64,000 nt of DNA from a bacterium (lineage in GTDB: Bacteria; 4484-113; JAFGCY01). The position numbers and the translations under genes were made by a program. Of this stretch, positions 15,791-23,569 are shown in pieces; positions within the stretch are counted from its first letter, which is position 1; each line of letters begins with the position of its first letter. The stretch lies in the NCBI GenBank assembly GCA_020440605.1, contig JAGRNT010000004.1, positions 124,001-188,000 of the forward strand, written 5' to 3'. The notes under the pieces are model-generated. The model was not told the origin of the DNA. It searched no databases and saw nothing but the letters and a program-made list of their open reading frames with translations.

Positions 15791-16428
15791 AGGAGCTGCT
15801 TGGCAATCTGATCATCGTGGAACCCAGCAAGGCGACTGCGCTGAAGTACATCTCATTCCTGGTCAGGCGCAGGAGTGGCAACCTGCTCTTCCCCTGCTTC
15901 TCCAACCAGTCCACGATCACGGAGCGTTTCGCCGAGCTGGATGCAATGGGCGGCGTCAGCATGCAGCTGCTGGGCGACAGCCATTTCCGCACCGCGCACT
16001 GCGATGAGGTCAGCGCGCATTTCGGCTGCAGCCTGCACTGCAGTGAGGCCGAGCGCGAGGCGGTGGAGCAGAAGTGCGTGAATGTCACGGCCTTTCCCTT
16101 TGAGCGGCACAGGCTGGCAGCGGACATCGAGGCCATCCCGACTCCCGGCCACCGGCCCGGCGGGGTCTGCTACCTCGTGAAGCTGGCGGCGGGCCGCGTG
16201 CTGTTCGCCGGGGATGCACTCTGGCACGACGGCACGGCATGGCGCAGCTACCCCTCCAGCAAGGGGCGCAGGCAGCTGATTGCCAGCTTCACCGCGCTGC
16301 AGGATATCCCGTTTGACTACCTCACCTGCAATACGAAGGTGCAGGACCAGGCAGCCTGCCTGCTGGAGCTGAAGGATGATGGGCAGCGTCGGGCCTTCCT
16401 GGATGAGCAGATCGCGCTGATCAGCTGA
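15787..16428 (+). CDS. Metallo-beta-lactamase-fold-like protein
   Basis: 213 residues, GTG start overlapping the previous stop. Order of motifs suggests an MBL hydrolase: GDSHFRTAHCDEV (about residue 62, a degenerate HxHxDH), then TPGHRPGGVCYLVKLAAGRVLFAGDALW (about residue 118-145), where the first part is cut here into its two blocks TPGHRPGG and LFAGDALW, typical of the third His and the bridging Asp. The classical THxHxDH is not intact, so metal binding may be altered. Cysteines are frequent (C37, C72, C80, C84, C97, C127). No signal peptide, so cytoplasmic although encoded with a lipoprotein. Moderate confidence on fold, low on activity. Confidence 0.5.
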   Translation: MKELLGNLIIVEPSKATALKYISFLVRRRSGNLLFPCFSNQSTITERFAELDAMGGVSMQLLGDSHFRTAHCDEVSAHFGCSLHCSEAEREAVEQKCVNVTAFPFERHRLAADIEAIPTPGHRPGGVCYLVKLAAGRVLFAGDALWHDGTAWRSYPSSKGRRQLIASFTALQDIPFDYLTCNTKVQDQAACLLELKDDGQRRAFLDEQIALIS

Positions 16429-16439
16429 GGGCTGCCGGC

Positions 16440-17012
16440 CTAGTTGTGGCCGGACTTGATGCGCATGTAGACCGCCTGCAGGATCGCGAACTCCTCCTCG
16501 GTGATCACGCTGCTTTCGTCGGCGATCAGACGCAGCACGCTGCCGGACTTGTCCTGCACCACCCCGGCGCGCTGGCAGTCCCGCCCGCTGAATTCACCGC
16601 TGAAGCTGTAGCGCAGGCCTTCGGCATCGCTGTAGGTGTAGTCAATTTCGTCCCAGGACCAGTTGCGGCCCTCGACGCTGCCCTGCCCCTCGCTGATCTC
16701 CGCGCCTGTGAAGCTGAAGGCCTGGCCATCCAGCTCATAGCTGTATTCCCATTCGCGCAGGCTCGAAACATCCTCGCCGACCCAGCTCATGTAGTGCTCC
16801 ACGAAGCGCTGCTCGGCGGGGTAGCAGGTGCGCTGGCAGATGTACTGGCGCTCCTCCAGCAGCTTGCCGGTGGGTGACATGCTGCGGATCGTGCCGGAGA
16901 TGTGCACGCCGAAGATGCGCGTGGCGGCGGACTGGCCCGGGCCCTGCTGGGCCAGGGCGAGGCTGCAGGCCGTCAGCAGCCAGAGCCCGATGCAGATCAA
17001 AAATCCCCTCAT
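16440..17012 (-). CDS. Secreted protein of unknown function (paralogue of the next gene)
   Basis: 190 residues from ATG 17012, which gives a signal peptide (FLICIGLWLLTACSLALAQQ); the TAC-S part could also act as a lipobox. The mature part is beta-rich, with two cysteine pairs (YICQRTCY and the lone RDCQ). The C-terminal segment DKSGSVLRLIADESSVITEEEFAILQ matches, position by position, DASGRILVYIIEDGSQLDEEQYSAIL in the gene at 17053-17634 when read in blocks, so the two are tandem paralogues. It converges on the MBL-like gene with 11 bp between the stops. Function not recognised. Confidence 0.65.
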   Translation of the reverse strand: MRGFLICIGLWLLTACSLALAQQGPGQSAATRIFGVHISGTIRSMSPTGKLLEERQYICQRTCYPAEQRFVEHYMSWVGEDVSSLREWEYSYELDGQAFSFTGAEISEGQGSVEGRNWSWDEIDYTYSDAEGLRYSFSGEFSGRDCQRAGVVQDKSGSVLRLIADESSVITEEEFAILQAVYMRIKSGHN

Positions 17013-17052
17013 ATGCAAGTGATAGCAGAAATAGCCCGGCCCTGCAATCCCC

Positions 17053-17634
17053 TCAGCTGCGTGAGATGTTGCCACTGAGCGCAGCCCAGCGGGTGAGAAT
17101 GGCGCTGTACTGCTCCTCATCCAGCTGGCTGCCGTCCTCGATGATGTAGACGAGGATCCGCCCGCTGGCATCCTCGATGCGGGTTTCGCGGTGCAGCCCG
17201 GCTCCCTCCAGGCGCAGCGTGCCCTCCACGCTCAGCCCATCCGCCGCGGCGGGACTGACATAACGCTGGAAATCCCAGGCCCAGTCCGCGCCGCCGAGCA
17301 CGCCGCTGCGCTCCGCTTCACCCTCCGGCCCGGGCATGCTGAATTCGCTGCCGCTGACCATGAGCTCGGATTCGAAACTGCGGCAGATCCCACCCGGTTC
17401 CAGCAGGCTTAGCTGTTCACGGATCAGACCCGCTGCGGGGTCCAGCGTGCGTGTGAGCAGGAATTCGGATTCGAGGAAGAGGTGGCTTGCGGGAATGTTC
17501 GTGCGCAGCCGTCCGCTGTAGTAGTCCGTGCGGGGCGGCAGCGGCTCAGTGGCGGCGCTGCCGCTCAGTGCCAGCACGCAGAGCGCCAGCAGGGCGCAGC
17601 ATAGATGTACCTTCCATGGCAGTAAGCGTTCCAT
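17053..17634 (-). CDS. Secreted protein of unknown function (paralogue of the neighbouring gene)
   Basis: 193 residues with a signal peptide (CCALLALCVLALSGSAAT, likely cut near residue 28). AGAGG lies 6 nt before ATG 17634. The mature domain begins YYSGRLRTNIPASHLFLESE and ends with the paralogous block DASGRILVYIIEDGSQL. Compare the downstream gene (DKSGSVLRLIADESS). Both may be one-domain envelope proteins of a lineage-specific family; I recognise no named domain. The two genes are 40 bp apart and probably co-transcribed. Confidence 0.65.
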   Translation of the reverse strand: MERLLPWKVHLCCALLALCVLALSGSAATEPLPPRTDYYSGRLRTNIPASHLFLESEFLLTRTLDPAAGLIREQLSLLEPGGICRSFESELMVSGSEFSMPGPEGEAERSGVLGGADWAWDFQRYVSPAAADGLSVEGTLRLEGAGLHRETRIEDASGRILVYIIEDGSQLDEEQYSAILTRWAALSGNISRS

Positions 17635-17714
17635 GCAACCTCTGCAGAAAGGCTAACCGCCGGGAACTGACACTCAGTATGGAAGCAGGGCAAGCTATGG
17701 TGAAACCGGGCGGC

Positions 17715-18629
17715 CTAGCCCATCCGCTCGCGCAGCCAGGAGCTGCCCCAGTCGAGGATCGTGACCGCCACGAGGATGATCAGGAAGCAGGTGCTGGCCT
17801 TCTGATACTGGAACAGGCGGATGTACTGGTCGAGCAGGAAGCCGATGCCGCCGGCGCCGACGATGCCAAGGATGATCGACATGCGGATGTTGATGTCCCA
17901 GCGGTAGAGCGAGAAGGCCACGAACTGCGGCAGCACCTGCGGCAGGATCCCGAACCAGACGATCAGGTTGTTGCTGGCCCCGGTGGCGCGCACGGCCTCC
18001 ACAGGCGCAAGGTCCACGCTTTCGATGGCCTCGCTGAACAGCTTGCCGAGCATGCCGATGCTGTGCAGGGCAAGGGCCAGCACGCCGGGGAAGGGCCCGG
18101 GGCCGACCATGAACACGAAGATGATCGCGAGGATGATCGGCGGGAAGGCGCGCAGCACATTGAAGATGAACCGCACGGAGTTGTAGGCGATCTGCCCGGA
18201 TACGCTGCCCTTCGTCAGGTTGCGCGCTGCGAGGAATGACAGCGGGAAACTGAGCAGCACCGAAAGCAGCGTACCGACCAGGCTCATCATCACCGTCTCG
18301 TTCATTTCGTCGAGCAGCACGGGGACGGTGCCGGGCTTCGGCTGGCCCGTTTTGCGGCTGAGCACGACCTCGCCCCCGGCATCGCGTTCGACCCAGGAGA
18401 AGTCCGGGTGCGCGAGATCGTACATCACACGCTTGATGTCCTTGCCGCCGCTGATCAGCGTATAGAGGTTGAACTCGGTGCGCTGGAAACTGGCAATCAG
18501 GTAGACGAGGAAGAGCGCGGTCAATGTCCACTTCAGTCCTGTCCAGAGCGAGTCGCGCAGCGTGCGCGGCTTCTGCGGCGGGATGATGCGTGCGGCCGGC
18601 TGGGGAGGCTGCTGCTCAGAAGTCGGCAT
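17715..18629 (-). CDS. phnE: Phosphonate-type ABC transporter permease PhnE
   Basis: 304 residues. A membrane permease of the PhnE family: N-terminal TM (WTALFLVYLIASF region), a periplasmic loop (residues 50-110), then MSLVGTLLSVLLSFPLSFLA, the FNVLRAFPPIILAIIFVFMV segment, the EAA-like loop EAVRATGASNNLIVWFGILP and the final IRMSIILGIVGAGGIGFLLD. It would form the channel for phosphonate, phosphite or a similar oxyanion together with PhnC. Its start overlaps the end of phnC by 14 bp, so the pair is one operon. No substrate-binding phnD lies beside it. Confidence 0.9.
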   Translation of the reverse strand: MPTSEQQPPQPAARIIPPQKPRTLRDSLWTGLKWTLTALFLVYLIASFQRTEFNLYTLISGGKDIKRVMYDLAHPDFSWVERDAGGEVVLSRKTGQPKPGTVPVLLDEMNETVMMSLVGTLLSVLLSFPLSFLAARNLTKGSVSGQIAYNSVRFIFNVLRAFPPIILAIIFVFMVGPGPFPGVLALALHSIGMLGKLFSEAIESVDLAPVEAVRATGASNNLIVWFGILPQVLPQFVAFSLYRWDINIRMSIILGIVGAGGIGFLLDQYIRLFQYQKASTCFLIILVAVTILDWGSSWLRERMG

Positions 18630-19374
18630 AGTGCTCCCCGTAGATCTCGCGCAGGACCTCGTCAGTCAGCTCAGCGGGCAGGCCCTCGAAGAACACACGT
18701 CCCTGGCGGAAGGCGACGATGCGGTCGCCATACTCCTTCGCGAGTGAGACGCTGTGCAGGTTGGCAATCATCGCGATCCCGTCCTCGCGGCAGATGCGCA
18801 CGGCGTGATCCAGCACGACGCGCGCCGTGGCCGGGTCCAGCGCGCTGACCGGCTCATCGGCGAGCAGCACGGCGGGCTGCTGGCAGAGTGCACGGGCGAT
18901 CGCCACCCTCTGCTGCTGGCCGCCGGAGAGTTCACGCGGGCGCTTGTGCCACTGCTCGAGGATCTCCACGCGCGAGAGGCAGCGCAGGGCCAGCTGCTTC
19001 TCCTCGTCGGTCCAGTGGTAGAACAGCCCGCGCCAGAGCCCGACCTGGCCGGCGCGACCGATCAGCACATTGTTGAGCACGCTGACACGCGGCACCAGCC
19101 CGAAGCTCTGGAAGATCATCCCGACGCTGCGGCGCACGCGGCGGGCATGCTCCGGCGTGCTGTGGACTTCCTTCCCGCGGAACTGCACCGAGCCGTCGGT
19201 GGGCACGAGCAGGCCGTTCAGGCAACGCAGCAGCGTGGACTTGCCGGCACCGGAGCGGCCGATCACGCTCACGACCTCGCCGGGGCGGATGTGGAAGTCC
19301 ACCGAGTCGAGCGCGCGCGTGCCGTCGGGGTAGGTCAGGCCAAGGCCCGTGGTCTGGAAGACTGCATCACTCAA
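18616..19374 (-). CDS. phnC: Phosphonate-type ABC transporter ATP-binding protein PhnC
   Basis: 252 residues. Walker A GRSGAGKST (about residue 38), signature LSGGQQQRVAIARAL (about 146), Walker B VLLADEPVSALD and the switch His (ANLHSVSLA) are all intact, so it should be an active ATPase. The family-typical opening is seen as GLGLTYPDGTRALDSVDF. The start appears to be TTG 19374, as there is no earlier in-frame ATG or GTG; TAGAAT lies 7 nt before it, suggesting a leaderless message. It is co-transcribed with phnE. Confidence 0.9.
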   Translation of the reverse strand: MSDAVFQTTGLGLTYPDGTRALDSVDFHIRPGEVVSVIGRSGAGKSTLLRCLNGLLVPTDGSVQFRGKEVHSTPEHARRVRRSVGMIFQSFGLVPRVSVLNNVLIGRAGQVGLWRGLFYHWTDEEKQLALRCLSRVEILEQWHKRPRELSGGQQQRVAIARALCQQPAVLLADEPVSALDPATARVVLDHAVRICREDGIAMIANLHSVSLAKEYGDRIVAFRQGRVFFEGLPAELTDEVLREIYGEHYADF

Positions 19375-19381
19375 GGCAATG

Positions 19382-19387
19382 ATTCTA
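19382..19387 (-). promoter_or_regulatory. -10 element of phnC-phnE, near-leaderless spacing
   Basis: TAGAAT on the minus strand (19387 to 19382), 7 nt before the TTG start at 19374. No Shine-Dalgarno site precedes the start. Confidence 0.45.
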
Positions 19388-19388
19388 G

Positions 19389-19890
19389 CGGGAGGAAGGA
19401 GCTGCCCGCTTCAGCCGCAGAAAGGAGCTACCGGCTTCAGCGGTAGAAGCTCGCATGCGCTCGGGAGACGACGAGGCAGGGATGCAGCGGTTTTATAAAA
19501 CGCAGAGTCACAGAGACGCAGAGATTGTCAGAATCAGAATGAGAAGCAGCAGAAGGACCTGCGCGGCCCTGCCGCGACCGGGAGGGATTGCCGCGAAGTG
19601 ATTACCGGGCAACGACCAGAGAAGTTCAGAAAACTCTGTGTCCTCTGCGGCTCTGTGTTTGACAATTCTTCCAGGCTCGCAATAGCCAGAGTGGCAACGA
19701 GGCGGGGATGCAGCGGTTCTGAAGATTAACCACAGAGATACAGAGAGCACAGAGGAATTCAATTGGAATCGGTGTTCCGTTGGCAATGCGCACTTCTCGG
19801 CATTCTTTCCCAAGCGTCGCGGGGCGCTGCCTGTACGAACTTCAGTGAACAGTGAACCGTAAACAGTAGCGGCGCGGCCCAGCCGCGACT
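19389..19890. repeat. Intergenic repeat cluster
   Basis: No gene. Includes two copies of a hairpin motif around GAGCTACCGGCTTCAGCGGTAG (split: CTACCGG-CTTCAG-CGGTAG, 19405-19450), the words GGGATGCAGCGGTT (19480, 19706) and ACCACAGAGATACAGAGAGC (19729), a 'CTCTGTGTCCTCTGCGGCTC' word and REP-like palindromes at about 19558, 19811 and 19871. Confidence 0.65.
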
Positions 19891-19975
19891 GGCAGTGACA
19901 GCACCAAAATGGATCCCGGCGCCAGCTATATACTCAATGCTACAGATCATGCCAAACAGTAAGGACATACGTGGA

Positions 19976-22354
19976 ATGCTGAGCGGTGCCGGAATGGATT
20001 CGGACAATCCAATGGTCCTGCTGCTGAACCGCCAGCATGGCAGGTCCGCAGAACGTTTCCACGGTTGGTTGGCCAGACCGACCTTCATGTTCCTGGCAGT
20101 CGTGCTGATGTTGCTGAGCTGCGGCATCATCCTGCGGCAAGTATGGGCACTTTCACAGCTGCCACAGGGTACTGTCCATCCACTGTTCGTGACTGCTGCG
20201 CGCAGCACCGTCAGCGGGGCAGTGCTTTGGTACACGGGTCTGCTGTTTCTCATGCTTGCCATATCCCGGATGCTCTCCGGCTTCAACCAGGGATTGATGC
20301 TGCTGGGTACCCAGCGCGCTCGCGGCACAGGCGTAAGACTTGACGAATTGCTGCGCAGCTCACCGATCAGCAGCGCTGGAGTGCTTAATGGTTTGCTGGC
20401 ATTTCATCTATCCCGGGTAACGCGTGTGCTGTGGATTCCTGCCGTTCTGTTGGGCCTGCTCTGCATTTCCATGATATCCACCGCTCATGCGGAGAGAGAC
20501 AGCACACCTGGTCCACTGGAATTCCTGTTCGCGATTTCCATTCCACTGCTGGCGGCCGGTACGGGAATGCTCATATCGGCAAGCGTCATCCTGCTGGGAG
20601 TGTTCCTGGGCAGGCATATCCGCTGGTCGCTGCTCAGCCATCTGCTGCTGTACATCCTTGCAGCTGGCGTCATGTGGCTGGTCCTGATTACGTCACGCAT
20701 TCCACCCGCCGCCTTGAGCATGAAAATCCACGGACACACCTTCTCAAGCCCCTGGCAAGTGCTGATTCCGGCATTCCTGCTGCTGGCAATTCTGATGTTC
20801 GTGGTGTTTCGTCGACTGGCATTCATTGCAGTTGCCAACAGACATCTGTCCCCACACCACCCAGCAGAGGAACACGTTCTGCATGATCCGCTGCAAGGCG
20901 CGCTAGGCAGGATAACACCAGCAACAGCCAGGTTTGTGACATGCTTGATGGTTCTTTTTCCCCTGGTTCTGGCAGCAGCAGTGTTCATATACAGCGGCAG
21001 CCGGAAGTATGCAATCGTTGCCACCGGGGACGACCTGTATGACTGGTACCAGAAGTACATTGCCGAACTGGCTGTGAATGAGATATCCAATCGCTGCAGA
21101 GGCGGCTGGGGCTCCATAGTACTCAGCCTGAACAGCCGCCAACATGGTGATTCCATGCTTCGGTATGATCCTGCACAATTCAGCGCGGCGCATGACCGCT
21201 TTGCCGGAGATCCCCGCTGGTACCTGCTCAAGATCCAGTTGATCAACGAACAATTTGACTGGCAACAACCGGACAAACCGGTTGATAGTGAATATGGCAG
21301 TCTGCCGGTGCCGGAACTCCAGCAGAGAATCCTGGAGCAGGGCAATTCGGCAATACCTGACAGCCTGGCCCTGGAATTCAACCTGCTTAAGATCAGCTGG
21401 ATGGGCAACAACAAGCGACAGTATGAACTCCAGCAAGAGGAAACCCCGGGCGTTGAGAGCGAACATTTACTGGCAGGACTGCAGGCAGAAAAGGACGAGA
21501 TTGAAGCCGGACTGATGGATCTTGCGCTTGGAGCCAGGCAGGCTTTCCCGCTTTACTGGCTGGCACTGATGACGTCAAACTCTGACAGCGAACGAAAAAG
21601 CGAACTAATAGCAATGGGGAACGAGCTGCCGTGCACAACGGTCTGCGAGTACTTCCTGCCTGGATTCATCAATGAGCTTGCCCGCCACCCAGAAGTAGCG
21701 GATCAGAGCATTCTGGCAATCATGCACAGCGAAGGTTCCTGGCTCACGTATTACCTGCAGAATCTGAGAGGGAGTTCCGCCAATCTGGAGGAGTACGTCT
21801 CGGACTGCATCGCCGGCGGGAAGCCGGAATCCGTGAATGGCGTCATGACGATGCTGACCAGGATCTGCTTGGCGGATGACAGCGACCTGGACAACCTGGC
21901 TGTGCTCAGCAACTGTGCAACAGTGTATGTCAGGAACGCAGCCGGGAGTTTCAGTGATTCCCCTGACAATCTGACGGATCTTTCGGTATTAGACAACAGA
22001 CTCAATGTGGTTCTGGGAAACGCCGGATACTCTTTGAGGGGTCCAGGAAGTCCAGGCGGAAAGCTTACCTACCATGGTGCGAACAGCGGATCCAGTCCGA
22101 TGATCCATTACCTGCCTTTTCATGTGAACAGGAAGCTGGAGGATGGACTCCGCCTGGCGGAGGCATATCTCAGCCTGGGGAAAAGCAACAGCCTTGCGAT
22201 CCTGGAAATCGCCAGCGGCAGCAGATTCCATGAAACAATCAACAAAAGCAATTGGAAGCATGATCATGTAGTGGAGTTATCCGACTTGCTCAATTTTGAT
22301 TTCGCGGAAATGGATTGGCAAGTGCCTGAATCGAACCAGGCTCATCAACACTAG
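19976..22354 (+). CDS. Large polytopic membrane protein, paralogue of the gene at 28706
   Basis: 792 residues. About seven TM helices lie in the first 340 residues (for example FMFLAVVLMLLSCGIIL, YTGLLFLMLAISRMLSG, WIPAVLLGLLCISMI, FVTCLMVLFPLVLAAAVFIY), followed by a soluble helical half of about 430 residues. The loop GTQRARGTGVRLDELLRSSP aligns with GRARSNTLRIDDLLQGNP in the paralogue and resembles the 'elllstPl' loop of ABC-2 type permeases, but no ATPase gene is adjacent. ATG 19976 was chosen for the AAGGA site 10 nt upstream; ATG 19937, 19949 and 19994 are alternatives. Codon use is less GC-rich than neighbours. Function unknown. Confidence 0.7.
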   Translation: MLSGAGMDSDNPMVLLLNRQHGRSAERFHGWLARPTFMFLAVVLMLLSCGIILRQVWALSQLPQGTVHPLFVTAARSTVSGAVLWYTGLLFLMLAISRMLSGFNQGLMLLGTQRARGTGVRLDELLRSSPISSAGVLNGLLAFHLSRVTRVLWIPAVLLGLLCISMISTAHAERDSTPGPLEFLFAISIPLLAAGTGMLISASVILLGVFLGRHIRWSLLSHLLLYILAAGVMWLVLITSRIPPAALSMKIHGHTFSSPWQVLIPAFLLLAILMFVVFRRLAFIAVANRHLSPHHPAEEHVLHDPLQGALGRITPATARFVTCLMVLFPLVLAAAVFIYSGSRKYAIVATGDDLYDWYQKYIAELAVNEISNRCRGGWGSIVLSLNSRQHGDSMLRYDPAQFSAAHDRFAGDPRWYLLKIQLINEQFDWQQPDKPVDSEYGSLPVPELQQRILEQGNSAIPDSLALEFNLLKISWMGNNKRQYELQQEETPGVESEHLLAGLQAEKDEIEAGLMDLALGARQAFPLYWLALMTSNSDSERKSELIAMGNELPCTTVCEYFLPGFINELARHPEVADQSILAIMHSEGSWLTYYLQNLRGSSANLEEYVSDCIAGGKPESVNGVMTMLTRICLADDSDLDNLAVLSNCATVYVRNAAGSFSDSPDNLTDLSVLDNRLNVVLGNAGYSLRGPGSPGGKLTYHGANSGSSPMIHYLPFHVNRKLEDGLRLAEAYLSLGKSNSLAILEIASGSRFHETINKSNWKHDHVVELSDLLNFDFAEMDWQVPESNQAHQH

Positions 22355-22359
22355 CAATA

Positions 22360-23215
22360 GACCCCCACCAGTGTCCTGGAACCCAATGTTTTGACTGTAC
22401 AAGATCGCGACCGGGGCTGCCTTGCCAACTAAGGCGGTTATGTCAAGACACTTAGTCGCCTAGAACGCAGAGGATAATTTAATTGCCATCCCGCCGGATT
22501 TGGCCACTTTGTGCATGCTCTCCCTGGCGTCGCGGGGCGCCGCCGGTACATAATCCGAATTGGCAATGAACGAAAATACATGAATACAGGAATTCTTTAA
22601 CGCTAAGGCGCGAAGCCGTGAAGGAAGATATGAGATGAGTTTCCCCATTTGAAGTCAGTTCCGGCGTCGCCCTGCGACGCTAGAGAGGGATTGTCACGAA
22701 GCAATCGCCACTGGGGACTTGGCAACGAGCGGAATGAACTCTGCGCCTCAGGATCCCTTCTGCGCCTCTGCGCCAAAAGAACCGCCACGCAGTGCCTTCC
22801 CGTCAGTCGAACCTATGTGAGGCGTAAAGTCAGAACTAAAGGGATAAACTGCCAACTGACTGGAGGCGCGCATGCGCGGGAAGCTGCGTGCTCGCCAGTC
22901 TGGTTTTATTGGCGCGGAGGCGCAGAGAATGAAGAGGCGCAGAGAAATGCAGTGTTTTCTGGGCTCATTGCTCATTCGTCATTGCTCATTGCTTCGCGGC
23001 ATGCTCTCCCAGGCGTCGCGGGGCGCCGCCGCTACACGGCCTCACGCTTCACGGTTCACTGTTCACGCTTCACCCCTCACACCCATTGCCGAGCTGGCGC
23101 TCGACGTCCAGATTGTGCGACAGCAAGTGTCGCACCTCCCCGCCAGACCTCCGGATTGTGCGACAGCCAGTGTCGCAGCTCCCCGCCAAACCTCCAATAA
23201 TGCAGCTCCAACTAC
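22360..23215. repeat. Intergenic repeat and hairpin cluster
   Basis: About 850 bp with no credible gene. It contains REP-like palindromes (22525, 22658, 23010; core GCGTCGCGGGGCGCCGCC or its reverse GGCGTCGCCCTGCGACGC), CGCAGAGG low-complexity words, short CATTGCTCATT repeats (22965-23000), and a direct repeat of a perfect hairpin TGTGCGACAG..TGTCGCAC (23117-23135 and 23157-23176) separated by CTCCCCGCC words. A 183-codon open frame crosses it but has no coding character. Confidence 0.65.
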
Positions 23216-23221
23216 TCCAAC

Positions 23222-23247
23222 AAAAAAGGGAGCGCCGCGGCGCTCCC
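23222..23247 (-). terminator. Terminator after dodecin
   Basis: On the minus strand a 9-bp stem GGGAGCGCC/GGCGCTCCC (23247-23239 with 23236-23228) is followed by six T. It is placed 30 bp after the dodecin stop. Confidence 0.8.
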
Positions 23248-23278
23248 TCAAGGTGGTTCGATGATCTGAACGGGCTGT

Positions 23279-23482
23279 CTAGCCGTCCACCTCGAAGGTG
23301 ATCTTGCAGGTCACGCGGTACTTGGCGACCACGCCCTCCTTGACGGTGACGCTCTGGTCCTGGATCCAGGCACTCTTGATGTTGCGGACGGTCTTGCTGG
23401 CGTGGTTCACGGCGTTGCAGGCCGCGTCCTCCCAGCTCGTCTCGGAATCCGCCATGATCTCGACGACTTTCAGTATCTTCAT
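23279..23482 (-). CDS. Dodecin family flavin-binding protein
   Basis: 67 residues, the usual dodecin length. MKILKVVEIMADSETSWEDA, then NAVNHASKTVRNIKSAWIQD, and YRVTCKITFEVDG match the family along its length. Dodecins form dodecamers that store and quench flavins (bacterial type) in the cytoplasm; the Trp in KSAWIQDQ corresponds to the aromatic residue that stacks on the isoalloxazine ring. ATG 23482 has GAGGAG 8 nt upstream; a longer frame reaches 23533 but lacks family similarity. It is monocistronic, with its own terminator. Confidence 0.9.
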   Translation of the reverse strand: MKILKVVEIMADSETSWEDAACNAVNHASKTVRNIKSAWIQDQSVTVKEGVVAKYRVTCKITFEVDG

Positions 23483-23569
23483 CTGATCGCTCCTCGATTC
23501 GGGGACCTCGCAGAGCCCCGTGTGATGACACAAATATAGCTTACCGCCATTTAACCAACGTTCAGTCGG

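Noticed and set aside
22310..22345. tRNA T-arm-like GGTTCGATTC on the minus strand
   Set aside because: The arm does not pair with the conserved G53-C61 in register, a matching acceptor strand would be about 110 nt away, and the bases are the coding end of the membrane protein gene.
23117..23176. Repeated hairpins, considered as a CRISPR array
   Set aside because: Only two copies, spacers too short and similar, no cas gene; they fit the hairpin arrays seen elsewhere.
22649..23200. 183-codon open frame in the intergenic repeats
   Set aside because: It crosses REP-like palindromes and low-complexity words, with no family match and no ribosome site.
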